A DNA stretch of 64,000 bases from Fredinandcohnia aciditolerans (lineage in GTDB: Bacteria > Bacillota > Bacilli > Bacillales > Bacillaceae_L), in contig QGHH01000016.1 in NCBI GenBank assembly GCA_003640645.1, positions 1 to 64,000 of the forward strand. The letters run 5' to 3'. Shown here piece after piece: positions 8,680-18,296 of this stretch. A program made the translations under genes and the position numbers. Every line of letters begins with the position of its first letter. The stretch's first letter is position 1. Under the pieces are notes generated by a model that was given only the letters and a program-made list of their open reading frames with translations, did not search any database and was not told the origin of the DNA.

Positions 8680-9522
8680 TTATCTCTCATTCCCTTTTGC
8701 AACCGGATTGTCTTCATAAGAAACCCAATCACTATAACTACCTGCATATAGTCTGACATTCTTAAATCCTGCCATTTTCAAAGCAATATAATTAGGAGTA
8801 GCTGTTACACCAGACCCACAATAAACAATGATTGGTTCGTCTTTTTTAAGGTCTGCAAATCTCTTTTTCTGTTCTTCACTATCTTTAAAGGTCCCTTGTT
8901 CCATCCCTTCTATCCAACATCTATTTATTGCGCGGGGAATATGTCCTGCAATACGATCGATAGGTTCAAATTCCCCTTTATAGCGGCTTTCATCTCTCGA
9001 ATCTATTAAAATGGGAGAATCCTTTTTCTGATCAACGATTTCCTTAACCTCTTCATAAGAGACTAACATGTCTTCACGTATATTTATGTTAAATGAAGCT
9101 GATTCTAGTTCTGGTATTTCATTTGTTGTAGGATATCCAGCATCAGTCCAGCCTTTAAAGCCTTCGTTTAATACATAAACCTTCTCATGTCCAAGATAGG
9201 TCAGTAACCACCAAAAACGAGATGCAAACTGACCTTCACCCCCATCATAAGCAACTACTGTTTTTGAATGATCGATTCCAGCTTTTTCAACCTCACGTTT
9301 AAACTGCTCTATATCCGGCAGTGGATGCCTTCCCCCATGCTCCGATACAGGAGCTGATAGCTGCTTTTCTAAATCAAAATAAAAAGCACCTGGAATATGA
9401 CTTTCCTGATAGAGCGTTTCTCCTTGGGTTGGATTTCCTAAAGCAAACCGGCAATCCACAATCTTTATATCCTTGTTATGTAGTTGTTCAACAAGCCATT
9501 CCTTATTTACTACGAAATCCAT
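8680..9522 (-). CDS. Sulfurtransferase with two rhodanese domains
   Basis: 280 residues forming two rhodanese domains. The first (about 1-130) is the inactive fold partner. The second (about 150-275) carries the active loop CGSGVTA near residue 235 and the preceding DSRDESRYKGE motif. A CGSGVTA loop, rather than CRKGVT, is the version typical of 3-mercaptopyruvate sulfurtransferases, so persulfide formation from mercaptopyruvate or thiosulfate is expected. No signal peptide, hence cytoplasmic. It lies 18 bp downstream of the methyltransferase gene on the same strand and is probably cotranscribed. Confidence 0.88.
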   Translation of the reverse strand: MDFVVNKEWLVEQLHNKDIKIVDCRFALGNPTQGETLYQESHIPGAFYFDLEKQLSAPVSEHGGRHPLPDIEQFKREVEKAGIDHSKTVVAYDGGEGQFASRFWWLLTYLGHEKVYVLNEGFKGWTDAGYPTTNEIPELESASFNINIREDMLVSYEEVKEIVDQKKDSPILIDSRDESRYKGEFEPIDRIAGHIPRAINRCWIEGMEQGTFKDSEEQKKRFADLKKDEPIIVYCGSGVTATPNYIALKMAGFKNVRLYAGSYSDWVSYEDNPVAKGNER

Positions 9523-9540
9523 CTCATCGCCTCCATCTTC

Positions 9541-10737
9541 CTAGCCATTTAGCTTTTTGATAAATACTACTTTTAGATAATTACCTTCCTTAAATTGCGA
9601 AATTGTTTGAAAGTCTGAAGGTAATGTGAATTCCTCTTTAATTTCGTATTTGCAATTACTTTCCTTAAACGCTGCATCGATAAAGCCTTTAAATTTCTTC
9701 ATATCAAAAGATGCACTATTTGTTGAAGCCACAATTACCCCATTATTTTCCGTAATTACAATTGCTTCCTTCAATAGATTTTTATAGTCCTTCTCAGCAC
9801 TAAATGTCATTTTCTTCGACCTAGCAAAACTAGGCGGATCAAGAATTACCACATCAAATTTCAAGTTTCTTTTACCTGCGTATTTAAAATAGTGAAAAAC
9901 GTCTTCAACAATAATATCATGGGCCTCATAATCAATTCCGTTTACACTAAACTGCTCAATCGTTTTTGGCAAACTACGATTCGCTAAATCCACACTCGTT
10001 GTCTTTGCAGCTCCACCCATGGCTGCAAACAAAGAAAATGCCCCTGTATATGAAAAGGTATTTAATACAGTCTTCCCATTTGCATACTTATCGCGAATTG
10101 TTCTTCTTACATCCCGCTGATCGAGAAACACCCCAACCATGGCTTCTTCATTAAAATAAACGGCAAAATTAACCCCATTTTCTTTAACAATAATCGGAAA
10201 CTGGCCACGTTCGCCTTCTACAAACCCATCTTCTTCAATAAATTTCCCGTCTTCACGAAACCGTTTTTTCTGATAAATTGCTTTATACTGGACTAGATTT
10301 TTAAGTGAGGTTATCACATGATTGAAATATGTATAGATACCTTTACTGTACCAATTAATTAAATAATACCCATCAAAATAATCGATGGTGAAGCCCCCAA
10401 TTCCGTCTCCTTCTCCATTAAATACACGGAAGGCATTCGTTTCCTTGTCATTAAAAAATGACTTTCTTTTGTCTAAGGCAGTTTTCATCTTTCTTTCAAA
10501 AAAGGACTGATCAATCTTTTCATCCATGTTCCTCGTTAGGATCCAGCCATATCCTTTATTTTGCTTGCCATAATAGCCCCTCCCAATAAATGAATTTCTT
10601 TCGTCAACAAGGTTAATTTGGGCTCCCTCTTCTAAATGGTTTGTATTATTCATTACTTGCTTTGTAATAAGCGGATAACCCCCTTTGTACTTATTAGCGA
10701 GTTTTGAATTTACTTGTATATTCAATTCCGTTTCCAT
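9541..10737 (-). CDS. RlmI-type class I rRNA cytosine methyltransferase (YwbD-like)
   Basis: About 398-401 residues. An N-terminal PUA-like domain (LVDERNSFIGRGYYG) and a linker are followed by a SAM domain with TVLNTFSYTGAFSLFAAMGGA (motif I), VDLANRS and the catalytic VVILDPPSFARSKK. This is the RlmI/RlmK layout that makes m5C in 23S rRNA; B. subtilis YwbD is the close analogue. I favour the ATG at 10737, with AAGGATGGAG just upstream, over the ATG at 10746. The target base is inferred from the family. Confidence 0.85.
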   Translation of the reverse strand: METELNIQVNSKLANKYKGGYPLITKQVMNNTNHLEEGAQINLVDERNSFIGRGYYGKQNKGYGWILTRNMDEKIDQSFFERKMKTALDKRKSFFNDKETNAFRVFNGEGDGIGGFTIDYFDGYYLINWYSKGIYTYFNHVITSLKNLVQYKAIYQKKRFREDGKFIEEDGFVEGERGQFPIIVKENGVNFAVYFNEEAMVGVFLDQRDVRRTIRDKYANGKTVLNTFSYTGAFSLFAAMGGAAKTTSVDLANRSLPKTIEQFSVNGIDYEAHDIIVEDVFHYFKYAGKRNLKFDVVILDPPSFARSKKMTFSAEKDYKNLLKEAIVITENNGVIVASTNSASFDMKKFKGFIDAAFKESNCKYEIKEEFTLPSDFQTISQFKEGNYLKVVFIKKLNG

Positions 10738-10799
10738 GATCTCCATCCTTATCCTATGGTTTTCTTTCTACTATCATACAGTTCTCTTCTTTCATTTAA

Positions 10800-10844
10800 A
10801 AGGGACAGTACCACGTCACCATAATGTAACAAGTACTGTCCCTT
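10800..10844 (-). terminator. Terminator closing the partition cassette
   Basis: AAGGGACAGTAC (10800-10811) pairs perfectly over 12 bp with 10833-10844, directly after the stop of the leftward adaptor gene, and is followed on the minus strand by TTTAAATG. The plus side also ends in TTTTT, so it may act both ways. AAGGGAC-type stems recur at 31419 and 50532. Confidence 0.75.
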
Positions 10845-10849
10845 CGTTT

Positions 10850-11452
10850 TTACTTATTCATCGCAGAAAGAAAATCCCCCAAAAGACTGTCTAAATCAGC
10901 GTTCTCTGCATCATTATCTTCTTCTTTTGATTCATCTTGCTTGGCAGCTTCCCAGTTAAAATGATCTAAGTCATCCTCAAAGTTGGTCGCATCCTTACCT
11001 ACCGCGACTTCGTCAACCGAATGTACATGCCCTTCCTCAGTGATTGGCTTAGCCTTATGTTGCTCCACAGACATTTCCTCTTGAAGATATAAGGCTTCAT
11101 CTAAATCTACTGATTTGCTGTTTAACGAAGCTAGTAGTGCAGTCGCACGAACTGGGTCAGATAAAAGGTGGTAAATAATACTTCCTAGTAATGCTTCAGA
11201 ATGCTCATGCTTAAGCCAATTTCGCTGTGATTTACTTAATTTATGAGGGAGTGGAACGGTAATGACTTCCCGCTCCCTTGAATAAGTCTGGCCGACTCCC
11301 TGCATGACAAACTCAGCTATTTTACTAGAAAAGTTCCTTCGCTCAGTTTCCTTCAGTTTTTGTAGATGCTTTAATAAATGATCAGGTGTATCAGATGGTA
11401 CTCGAAACGAAATCGCTTGGCCCCTCTTTACCTCAGGTGAGGTTGTTTTCAT
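10850..11452 (-). CDS. ParR-like ribbon-helix-helix adaptor of a type II partition system
   Basis: 200 residues. Residues 12-55 (GQAISFRVPSD, then two amphipathic helices ending FSSKIAEFVMQGV) fit a ribbon-helix-helix DNA-binding fold. The middle is helical and residues 140-186 form a long acidic, probably disordered linker. The last residues (LDSLLGDFLSAMNK) make a short amphipathic helix. N-terminal RHH plus C-terminal actin-binding helix is the plan of ParR adaptors. The gene lies 162 bp after the ParM-like actin gene on the same strand, with an AAGGTGA ribosome site. I did not recognise a close named homologue; the role rests on architecture and neighbours. Confidence 0.7.
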   Translation of the reverse strand: MKTTSPEVKRGQAISFRVPSDTPDHLLKHLQKLKETERRNFSSKIAEFVMQGVGQTYSREREVITVPLPHKLSKSQRNWLKHEHSEALLGSIIYHLLSDPVRATALLASLNSKSVDLDEALYLQEEMSVEQHKAKPITEEGHVHSVDEVAVGKDATNFEDDLDHFNWEAAKQDESKEEDNDAENADLDSLLGDFLSAMNK

Positions 11453-11470
11453 AGGATCACCTTATCTTAT

Positions 11471-11492
11471 TTTTTTGAAGATGTTCAAAAAA
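11471..11492 (-). other. Hairpin between actin-like and adaptor genes
   Basis: TTTTTTGAA (11471-11479) pairs with TTCAAAAAA (11484-11492) over a 4-nt loop, about 20 bp upstream of the adaptor start. It could attenuate or set the ratio of the two proteins. No gene is evident in 11493-11614. Confidence 0.4.
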
Positions 11493-11614
11493 GTCGGATA
11501 AAAATGACATTTCGAATTTCTGCGTTGGCTTGCTTCTCCGGTACTCAAAGCTGCACCGCCTTGAACTTCTTGGTCCTTTTTGTCCTCATTTTTGAACCCT
11601 TATTTTTTAAATTC

Positions 11615-12787
11615 CTATTTTTTTACTGGCTCTTGTGGTACCTTTTTCTTCTCATTTTTTCTTATAAAGTCAGTAATAAGCTTATAATAGGCATTTGCCA
11701 TCATCCAAATGCTCTCTTTTTCATCTTCAAAGAATTCAATATTATAACCATCGAGGTTGTTATTTAATGTTTTAATATAATCTTTAAGCACATTTGATCC
11801 ACCACCGACGAAATAGCAGATTTCCGTTTGAGAGTTTTTCAGCCAAACATTGCGAAGTAATCGATATTGCTTTTTCGCCAATTCAAGCAAGATTCGATCT
11901 GTAATATCATGAACGCTTGTCCGACTTCCTTTTACCATAATATGATTTCGGTTATTTTTTCTCGTAATAATATCTACTACATCTCGGCGGCTATCTAACT
12001 CTATGCCGTGCTTAGAGCGAATTTCTTCTCTAATTGCTTCCAATGATTCGGATACCCCGAGATTAAAACCTTGGGCCTTATCATCATCAACAGTTCGGTT
12101 ACGAATCACCGCAATATCCGTGGAAAGACCACCAATATCCTGAATTAAAATCTGCTTATCAATTAGATCCTTATTGATTACTTTCAAATTATTATCCATT
12201 ACAAGATTAATATAAGCCGCAAAACCTTCTGGATAGATTTTCACTTCATTGAATTTAATGTTGACCTTTAATCCCTGATATCTCGGTGTTACAAGAAATT
12301 CGACTTGATGAACTGATCCTGTTAACTTTGATCGATATCCAGCATCTTTTCCTTCTTTTACTTCTCGAAGTGGCAATCCTGTTCCTAGCGTGTAATTTGC
12401 ATCAATTACATTTTTTGACCTCGGAAAGGAAGTTGTGTTCCCCTCACGTACTGCATCCAATGCCAATGTAGCAAAAAGCATAATCAATGTCTGATCCTCT
12501 TCTGATTTGCTGCTCCCCGGGTCTAATTCTGATGCACTGTTACTCTTGGTTGCCAAGTGCCCTACACGATAAATGACATTATTCTCTTTTAGGGCAGGGG
12601 AGTGAACCTTAATATGAATACCTTCCAACGGATCCTTACTATTTAATTCTTCTATACCAATTACCGGACGGTCCTCGGTGTCTCTTGCAATAATATTAGG
12701 AATATTTAATTCATACTCTAGTTCTCCGAAGATCGCCTTAATAGAATCATTTCCAACATCAACTGCTGCAATTCTGGACATAGTCAT
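11615..12787 (-). CDS. ParM/Alp-like bacterial actin
   Basis: 390 residues with the actin/Hsp70 ATPase signatures: phosphate-1 AVDVGNDS (8-15), phosphate-2 DIGGLSTD (217-224) and adenosine motif VGGGSN (327-332). It belongs with the ParM/StbA plasmid-segregation actins (Alp/ParM type) rather than MreB or FtsA: it lacks MreB-type spacing and an FtsA 1C insert. The C-terminal tail is basic (KNEKKKVPQEPVKK). Such actins polymerise to push DNA apart when an adaptor bound to a centromere nucleates them. The iteron array lies immediately upstream and the RHH adaptor downstream, giving a complete set. Start ATG at 12787 (AAGGG upstream) or 12781. Confidence 0.85.
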   Translation of the reverse strand: MTMSRIAAVDVGNDSIKAIFGELEYELNIPNIIARDTEDRPVIGIEELNSKDPLEGIHIKVHSPALKENNVIYRVGHLATKSNSASELDPGSSKSEEDQTLIMLFATLALDAVREGNTTSFPRSKNVIDANYTLGTGLPLREVKEGKDAGYRSKLTGSVHQVEFLVTPRYQGLKVNIKFNEVKIYPEGFAAYINLVMDNNLKVINKDLIDKQILIQDIGGLSTDIAVIRNRTVDDDKAQGFNLGVSESLEAIREEIRSKHGIELDSRRDVVDIITRKNNRNHIMVKGSRTSVHDITDRILLELAKKQYRLLRNVWLKNSQTEICYFVGGGSNVLKDYIKTLNNNLDGYNIEFFEDEKESIWMMANAYYKLITDFIRKNEKKKVPQEPVKK

Positions 12788-12915
12788 TCAAACATCATCC
12801 CTTTTCAATTTAGTTAGATTTGTTGCTATGTAGGTCTGTTGAACTTTTTCACTTAATAAAAGGGTATAAGAGATTACTAGATTCCACAATGACTCTCAGC
12901 AAAAAGAAACAAAAC

Positions 12916-13090
12916 TGTAAACCTGTAAACACTCTGTAAACATGTCGGTTTTTGTATACATTTCTGTAAACAACGAATACAAACTCGTATACATGTTGTT
13001 ATCTCGGAATGTGTACGAGTTTGTAAACATGTAAACAGGTTTGTATACACCTTGTTTACTTTTTGTGTACGTGTAAACAACTTTGTAAAC
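12916..13090. repeat. Centromere-like iteron array (TGTAAAC / TGTATAC repeats)
   Basis: About 14 copies of TGTAAAC or close variants (TGTATAC, TGTGTAC, TGTTTAC, CGTATAC), at 12916, 12924, 12935, 12953, 12965, 12986, 13010, 13022, 13030, 13042, 13053, 13064, 13072 and 13084. Steps are mainly 8, 11 or 12 bp, or their sums. TGTAAACAACGAA occurs twice (12965 and 13084). The array lies directly upstream of the actin-like gene and between it and the proBA terminator, the expected place for a parC/parN centromere that also serves as operator. Frames running through it are produced by the repeats. Confidence 0.8.
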
Positions 13091-13098
13091 AACGAAAA

Positions 13099-13137
13099 AT
13101 AAAAAAGGATGTTCCCAAGATTGTTGGAACCATCCCT
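13099..13137 (-). terminator. Terminator of the proBA operon
   Basis: On the minus strand GGATGGTTCC pairs with GGGAACATCC, followed by TTTTTTATTTTT. It lies 20 bp after the proA stop and separates proBA from the iteron array. Confidence 0.75.
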
Positions 13138-13156
13138 TATATTTCGTATTCAATTT

Positions 13157-14401
13157 TTACTTAATTTGCCCATTTCCTCGAATTGTATATTTTGTGGAGG
13201 TTAAAGCCTGTAGCCCCATCGGTCCACGTGCATGTAGTTTTTGAGTACTAATTCCAATTTCTGCACCAAATCCAAATTCAAATCCATCTGTGAATCTGGT
13301 TGATGCATTATGGTAAACAGCTGCTGCATCCACTTCTGTAAAAAATTTCTCTACATTTTCAACGGTTGAAGAGATAATGGCTTCGGAATGCTTTGTTCCA
13401 TATTGATTAATATGGGTAATAGCCTCTTCTACACCCTCCACCACTTTCAAAGCGACTTCTAGCCCTAAAAATTCAGTACCCCAGTCTTCCAAGCTCGCAG
13501 GAATGATTTCCTTCCCTGCTTTTTGGACCTTTTCATCTCCATGTATTTGAACATCTTTTTCCTGTAAAGCTGTTATTAACTCTTGTAAATGTTCTGATGC
13601 CCAATCCTTTTGGACAAGAACATTCTCAATTGCATTACATACCGATGGACGCTGTGTTTTCGCATTAATCGCAATCTCAATCGCCATGTTTGGATCAGCT
13701 GTTTCATCTATATAAACATGACAATTACCTGCTCCTGTTTCTAATACAGGAACTGTCGAATTTTGTACAACTGTCTGAATTAATTTCGCACCACCACGCG
13801 GAATCAACACATCGAGATACTCATTTAACTTGAACATTTCCGATGCTGTTTCTCGGCTTGTATCCTCTAATAGTTGAACACCATCAACTGGTAGATTACT
13901 TAACTCAAGTGCATGTTGAATAACCTTCACAAGGGCTTTATTTGAATGAATTGCTGTAGAGCTACCACGAAGGAGTACTGCATTTCCCGTTTTTAAACAT
14001 AAACTTGATGCATCAACGGTAACATTTGGTCTTGCCTCATATATCATTCCGATGACCCCTAGAGGAACTCGAACTTGTGCAATTTTAAGTCCGTTTGGAC
14101 GCTCCCATTCTTCTATTAATTGTCCAATTGGGTCCTCTAGTTTCGTTAATTGAACAAGTGCATCTGCCATATCTTGAATCCGCTGTTCATTTAACTTTAA
14201 GCGATCAAGTAAAGACTCACTCATTCCATTTTCTTTTCCTGCTTGTAAATCCTTGTTGTTTTCTTCCAAAATAAACGTTTGTTCTTTGATAAGTTGATCA
14301 GAAATTGTCGAAAGAGCCTTGTTCTTTTGTTCTGTGGTTGCCTTTGCTAAAAGCGATGCTGCTATTTTTGCCTTTTTCCCTTTTAGAATTAACTCACTCA
14401 T
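13157..14401 (-). CDS. proA: Gamma-glutamyl phosphate reductase
   Basis: 414 residues, normal for ProA. It reduces gamma-glutamyl phosphate to glutamate semialdehyde with NADPH, the second step of proline synthesis. Recognisable features are [36 protein letters not shown] and the catalytic Cys region [15 protein letters not shown], in the aldehyde dehydrogenase fold. The start overlaps the proB stop by 8 bp. Expression should follow the upstream proline T-box. Confidence 0.97.
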   Translation of the reverse strand: MSELILKGKKAKIAASLLAKATTEQKNKALSTISDQLIKEQTFILEENNKDLQAGKENGMSESLLDRLKLNEQRIQDMADALVQLTKLEDPIGQLIEEWERPNGLKIAQVRVPLGVIGMIYEARPNVTVDASSLCLKTGNAVLLRGSSTAIHSNKALVKVIQHALELSNLPVDGVQLLEDTSRETASEMFKLNEYLDVLIPRGGAKLIQTVVQNSTVPVLETGAGNCHVYIDETADPNMAIEIAINAKTQRPSVCNAIENVLVQKDWASEHLQELITALQEKDVQIHGDEKVQKAGKEIIPASLEDWGTEFLGLEVALKVVEGVEEAITHINQYGTKHSEAIISSTVENVEKFFTEVDAAAVYHNASTRFTDGFEFGFGAEIGISTQKLHARGPMGLQALTSTKYTIRGNGQIK

Positions 14402-15521
14402 ACGTAACTCTCCTCTCTTTTTGACTTACCCAATTATCTCTATGAATGACAACACGTTGATCACTGTTTACCTTAACCATTGCCTTAGTGCTTGATAATC
14501 CTTTAATCTCTACTAATTGATCAGAAGAAAAGTTTACCTTTCCTTTTCCGATTATATCTCCCTTAAGATTTACAACCTCAACAACATCATTGATTCTAAA
14601 ATTACCGATAATATTAGTGACACCCGCAGGTAGAAGGCTTTTTCCATGCCTTAATATGGCCGCTGCAGCACCCTGATCGACTTCAATTTTCCCACTTGGA
14701 ATTGAGTGTAAGGCTAGCCACTGCTTTGACGTATTCATACTAGGTCGTGAGGAGTCTCCAATATACGTTCCATCCCCTTTTCCTGCGAGAATATCGACAA
14801 ATTTTTCATCTCCAGTACCAGATCCAATAAACACTTTTACTCCTAAACCGACAGCTGTCTTTGCTGCCTCAATTTTTGACTTCATTCCTCCAGTGCCGAC
14901 CTTTGACCCCGAACCAGAAGCTCCCCTTACTAATTCGTCATTAATCTCATTGAGGAAATTGTACCTCTTTGCATTTGGATGTGTTTGTGGATTTTGATCA
15001 TAGATTCCATTGACATCTGTTATGATAATTAAAAAGTTAGCATGTACAAGGCCGCTTACTAATGCTGATAACATGTCATTATCTCCAAAGTTTAATTCTT
15101 CTAATGATACGGAATCATTCTCATTAATAATCGGTACAACATTTCGTTTTAGAAGTTCCGATAGAGTAGCATTAGCATTGTTGTATTGATCCTTGTATAA
15201 AAAATTTTGCCTTGTTAAAAGTAATTGCGCGGCAACAATGCCATGCTTTTTAAATTCTTCCGTATACCCCCTCAGAAGAAGTCCTTGGCCCACCGCTGCA
15301 GCTGCTTGTTTGCCAGCGACAGTTTTAGGGCGGGAAGAATAGCCAAGATCCATAAATCCAGCTGCAACAGCCCCAGATGAAATGAGAATGACTTCATGCC
15401 CAAGTTCCTTTAAACGAGCTATCGCATCCACATGTTCTTTAAGCTTATCGTTACTAAGGCCGCCATTTTGATTGGTTAAAGAACTGCTCCCTATTTTGAC
15501 AACAATTCGCTTCTTCTTCAT
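14394..15521 (-). CDS. proB: Glutamate 5-kinase
   Basis: 375 residues from the ATG at 15521, which has GGGTGGTG about 6 nt upstream; the frame extends to a GTG at 15533. The amino-acid kinase domain shows [20 protein letters not shown] and INENDSVS. It is followed by a C-terminal PUA domain (about 285-375) with [11 protein letters not shown]. It phosphorylates glutamate to start proline synthesis. It is first in the operon with proA and lies directly behind a T-box leader. Confidence 0.96.
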   Translation of the reverse strand: MKKKRIVVKIGSSSLTNQNGGLSNDKLKEHVDAIARLKELGHEVILISSGAVAAGFMDLGYSSRPKTVAGKQAAAAVGQGLLLRGYTEEFKKHGIVAAQLLLTRQNFLYKDQYNNANATLSELLKRNVVPIINENDSVSLEELNFGDNDMLSALVSGLVHANFLIIITDVNGIYDQNPQTHPNAKRYNFLNEINDELVRGASGSGSKVGTGGMKSKIEAAKTAVGLGVKVFIGSGTGDEKFVDILAGKGDGTYIGDSSRPSMNTSKQWLALHSIPSGKIEVDQGAAAAILRHGKSLLPAGVTNIIGNFRINDVVEVVNLKGDIIGKGKVNFSSDQLVEIKGLSSTKAMVKVNSDQRVVIHRDNWVSQKERRVTYE

Positions 15522-15547
15522 TTCATTCACCACCCATTAAATTCTAT

Positions 15548-15800
15548 AAAAAAAGGCCCTTCCATCCCTATAAAAAAGGACGAAAAGACCATGTCTTTCG
15601 TGGTACCACCTTTATTGATACTAAGAAAATGCTCTAGTATCCACTCAAAGCCTTTAACGCAGGCAACGGTTAGGTTTTCTAACAGTTCAAGGGACAGGTT
15701 CAATAGCATTGCAGGTTATAAAATCTTTCAGCCCATGGATTTTACTCTCTTTTACCTGAGGACTACTTACTAGTTCCCTTTCATCACTTCTTATTATTAA
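15548..15800 (-). promoter_or_regulatory. T-box riboswitch, proline-type, controlling proBA
   Basis: Read on the minus strand, the leader has a stem I base pairing AAGGGA with TCCCTT, an AGAG-type bulge and GCTGAAAG. The specifier region is GAACCTGTCC, whose CCT (15696-15698) is a proline codon. The conserved T-box AAAGGTGGTACCACG follows at 15599-15613. A terminator (CGAAAGAC against GTCTTTTCG, then TTTTTT) lies between T-box and proB. B. subtilis proBA has a tRNA-Pro T-box, so the match of codon and operon is convincing. The exact 5' end is approximate. Confidence 0.88.
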
Positions 15801-15988
15801 ATTAGTCCGTAAATTGCTTTTGAATTATAGATTAGGAATATTATGAATCAAATTTACATTTGTGTCAATGGAAGTCAGCATTAATCAAGAATTACCATTT
15901 ATAAAGGGACCTTCTAATACAAAATCTAATAATTGATATTTGAATATAATTGTCATAGCATTTTAATTGACATAAATAATAACATCTA

Positions 15989-16004
15989 TATAATAATTAT
16001 TATA
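15989..16004 (+). promoter_or_regulatory. PerR-type box upstream of ahpC
   Basis: TATAATAATTATTATA is a perfect 16-bp palindrome about 80 bp before ahpC and is close to the PerR consensus TTATAATNATTATAA. PerR control of ahpCF is established in Bacillus. A second imperfect inverted repeat (ATAGATTTATTAG / CTAATAATCTAT, 16019-16052) lies between it and the gene. Confidence 0.6.
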
Positions 16005-16082
16005 AACAAGTATTAATTATAGATTTATTAGTCAATAATGCTAATAATCTATATTAAATATAATTAATTGGAGGAATTTATT

Positions 16083-16646
16083 ATGTCACTTATTGGAAAA
16101 CAAGTAGAACCATTCACATTACAAGCTTATAGAAATGGTGATTTCATCGAGGTTACAGAGGAAGATTTAAAAGGCCATTGGAGTATTGTTTGCTTCTACC
16201 CTGCTGACTTCACTTTCGTATGTCCTACTGAATTAGAAGACTTACAAGAGCAATACCCAGCATTACAAGACCTTGGTGTTGAAGTATTCTCTGCTTCTAG
16301 AGATTCTCATTTCACTCACAAAGCATGGCATGATTCTTCAGAAGCAATTGGTAAAATTACTTATACAATGATCGGTGACCCTGCTCACGTACTTTCTCGT
16401 CAATTTGATGTATTAGTTGAAGAACTTGGACAAGCTGACCGTGGTACTTTCATCATTGATCCAGATGGTGTAATCCAAGCTGTTGAAATCAATGCAGACG
16501 GTATCGGCCGTGATGCAAGCACACTTATTAATAAAATTAAAGCTGCACAATATGTACGTAACAACCCTGGTGAGGTTTGCCCTGCTAAGTGGAAAGAAGG
16601 AGAAGCAACACTTAAGCCAAGCCTAGACCTAGTAGGAAAAATCTAA
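16083..16646 (+). CDS. ahpC: Alkyl hydroperoxide reductase subunit C (peroxiredoxin)
   Basis: 187 residues from the ATG at 16083, preceded by TGGAGGAATTT; this matches the start of Bacillus AhpC (MSLIGK). The peroxidatic Cys47 lies in [12 protein letters not shown] and the resolving Cys near 166 in EVCPAKW, the typical 2-Cys AhpC pattern. It reduces H2O2 and organic peroxides and is recharged by AhpF, encoded 12 bp downstream. A PerR-like palindrome lies upstream. Confidence 0.98.
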   Translation: MSLIGKQVEPFTLQAYRNGDFIEVTEEDLKGHWSIVCFYPADFTFVCPTELEDLQEQYPALQDLGVEVFSASRDSHFTHKAWHDSSEAIGKITYTMIGDPAHVLSRQFDVLVEELGQADRGTFIIDPDGVIQAVEINADGIGRDASTLINKIKAAQYVRNNPGEVCPAKWKEGEATLKPSLDLVGKI

Positions 16647-16658
16647 GGAGTGCTTTAA

Positions 16659-18239
16659 ATGATACTAGATGCTGATATAAAGCAACAATTAGCTCAATAT
16701 CTTCAACTTTTAGAAAGCGACGTCCTACTCAAAGTAAGCGTGGGATCTGATAATGTCTCAAAAGATATGCAGGCTCTTGTTGATGAGTTGGCAGAGATGT
16801 CTTCTAAAATTAAGGTTGAGTATGTTCAGTTAGAAAGAACACCTAGCTTTAGCATCAATCGTATCGGCGAGGATTCTGGTATAACATTCGCTGGAATCCC
16901 TCTTGGACATGAATTTACTTCATTTGTGTTGGCTCTTTTACAAGTAAGTGGAAGAGCTCCGAAGGTTGATCAGAAGCTAATTGACCAAATAAAAGCAATT
17001 AAAGGTGAATACCACTTTGAAACTTATGTAAGCTTAAGTTGCCATAACTGCCCTGATGTTGTACAAGCTCTTAACGTGATGAGTGTGCTCAACCCTGGCA
17101 TCACACATACAATGATTGATGGTGCTGCCTTTAAGGAAGAAGTTGAAAGTAAGGATATCATGGCTGTTCCAACTGCTTTCCTCAATGGAGAAGTATTTGG
17201 TAATGGACGTATGTCATTAGAAGAAATTCTTTCAAAAGTTGGCAGCGCACCAGATGCATCAGAATTTGCTAATAAAGACCCGTTTGATGTTCTTGTTATT
17301 GGTGGCGGGCCAGCAGGTAGCAGTGCAGCTGTATATGCAGCGCGTAAAGGTATTCGCACAGGTATTGTTGCTGAACGCTTTGGCGGACAAATTATGGATA
17401 CACTTGGCATTGAGAATTTTATCAGTGTTAAGTACACAGAAGGTCCTAAGCTTGCAGCGAGTCTCGAAGAACATGTAAAAGAATATAATGTTGATATAAT
17501 GAACCTACAGCGTGCAAAACGCATTGAAAAGAAAGACTTTGTGGAAATTGAATTGGAAAAAGGTGCTGTTCTAAAAAGTAAAACCGTTATTCTTTCAACT
17601 GGTGCTCGTTGGCGTAATGTTAATGTACCAGGGGAAGCTGAGTTCAAAAACAAAGGTGTAGCATACTGTCCACATTGTGATGGTCCATTGTTTGCCGGCA
17701 AAGACGTAGCTGTTATTGGTGGCGGTAACTCTGGAGTTGAAGCTGCAATTGATCTTGCTGGTATTGTTAAGCATGTAACAGTTGTTGAATTTAATTCTGA
17801 ACTCAAAGCCGACACTGTGCTTCAAGATCGTCTTTTCAGTCTTCCAAACGTAACAGTTATTAAGAATGCACAAACAAAAGAAATTACGGGTACTGACAAA
17901 GTAAATGGACTTACTTATGTTGACCGTGAATCTGGTGAAGAAAAACATATTGAATTACAAGGTGTATTTGTTCAAATTGGTCTTGTACCAAACACTGATT
18001 GGCTTGGTGACACAATCGAACGTAATCGAATGGGTGAGATTGTTGTTGATAACCATGGTGCGACAAATATCCCTGGTGTCTTTGCTGCTGGTGACTGTAC
18101 AAACAGCCCATATAAGCAAATCATCATTTCAATGGGCTCAGGTGCAACTGCATCATTAAGTGCATTTGACTACCTAATCCGAAACAATTGGGATACAACT
18201 ACTGATGATTCTGGTCAAAAGACCCTTGTTCACCAGTAA
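16659..18239 (+). CDS. ahpF: Alkyl hydroperoxide reductase subunit F (NADH:AhpC reductase)
   Basis: 526 residues. The N-terminal double thioredoxin-like domain has the CHNC redox pair (Cys128/Cys131). The thioredoxin-reductase-like part has the FAD motif [17 protein letters not shown] (about 212), active disulfide YCPHCDGP and NAD motif [10 protein letters not shown]. Electrons pass from NADH through FAD and two disulfides to AhpC. The ribosome site is AAGGAGTG. It forms an operon with ahpC and ends in a strong bidirectional terminator. Confidence 0.98.
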   Translation: MILDADIKQQLAQYLQLLESDVLLKVSVGSDNVSKDMQALVDELAEMSSKIKVEYVQLERTPSFSINRIGEDSGITFAGIPLGHEFTSFVLALLQVSGRAPKVDQKLIDQIKAIKGEYHFETYVSLSCHNCPDVVQALNVMSVLNPGITHTMIDGAAFKEEVESKDIMAVPTAFLNGEVFGNGRMSLEEILSKVGSAPDASEFANKDPFDVLVIGGGPAGSSAAVYAARKGIRTGIVAERFGGQIMDTLGIENFISVKYTEGPKLAASLEEHVKEYNVDIMNLQRAKRIEKKDFVEIELEKGAVLKSKTVILSTGARWRNVNVPGEAEFKNKGVAYCPHCDGPLFAGKDVAVIGGGNSGVEAAIDLAGIVKHVTVVEFNSELKADTVLQDRLFSLPNVTVIKNAQTKEITGTDKVNGLTYVDRESGEEKHIELQGVFVQIGLVPNTDWLGDTIERNRMGEIVVDNHGATNIPGVFAAGDCTNSPYKQIIISMGSGATASLSAFDYLIRNNWDTTTDDSGQKTLVHQ

Positions 18240-18253
18240 TCCTTTTTATAGCA

Positions 18254-18294
18254 AAAGTCGCTATTAACCTAACCGGTTAATAGCGACTTTTTTA
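18254..18294. terminator. Bidirectional terminator between ahpF and the YjdM-like gene
   Basis: A 16-bp perfect stem (AAAGTCGCTATTAACC, 18254-18269, with 18275-18290) and a 5-nt loop, flanked by T-rich DNA after it and A-rich DNA before it. It sits between two convergent genes. Confidence 0.92.
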
Positions 18295-18296
18295 TT

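Noticed and set aside
10800-13102. An integrated plasmid or prophage around the partition cassette
   Set aside because: No replication, integrase, relaxase or phage genes and no attachment repeats; both flanks are ordinary chromosomal genes.
12877-13153. Small leftward frames rich in Cys/Thr/Leu/Tyr upstream of the actin-like gene
   Set aside because: They are translations of the TGTAAAC/TGTATAC iterons and have no ribosome site.
17024-18159. Several long frames overlapping ahpF
   Set aside because: Shadows of the strongly recognised ahpF gene in other frames.
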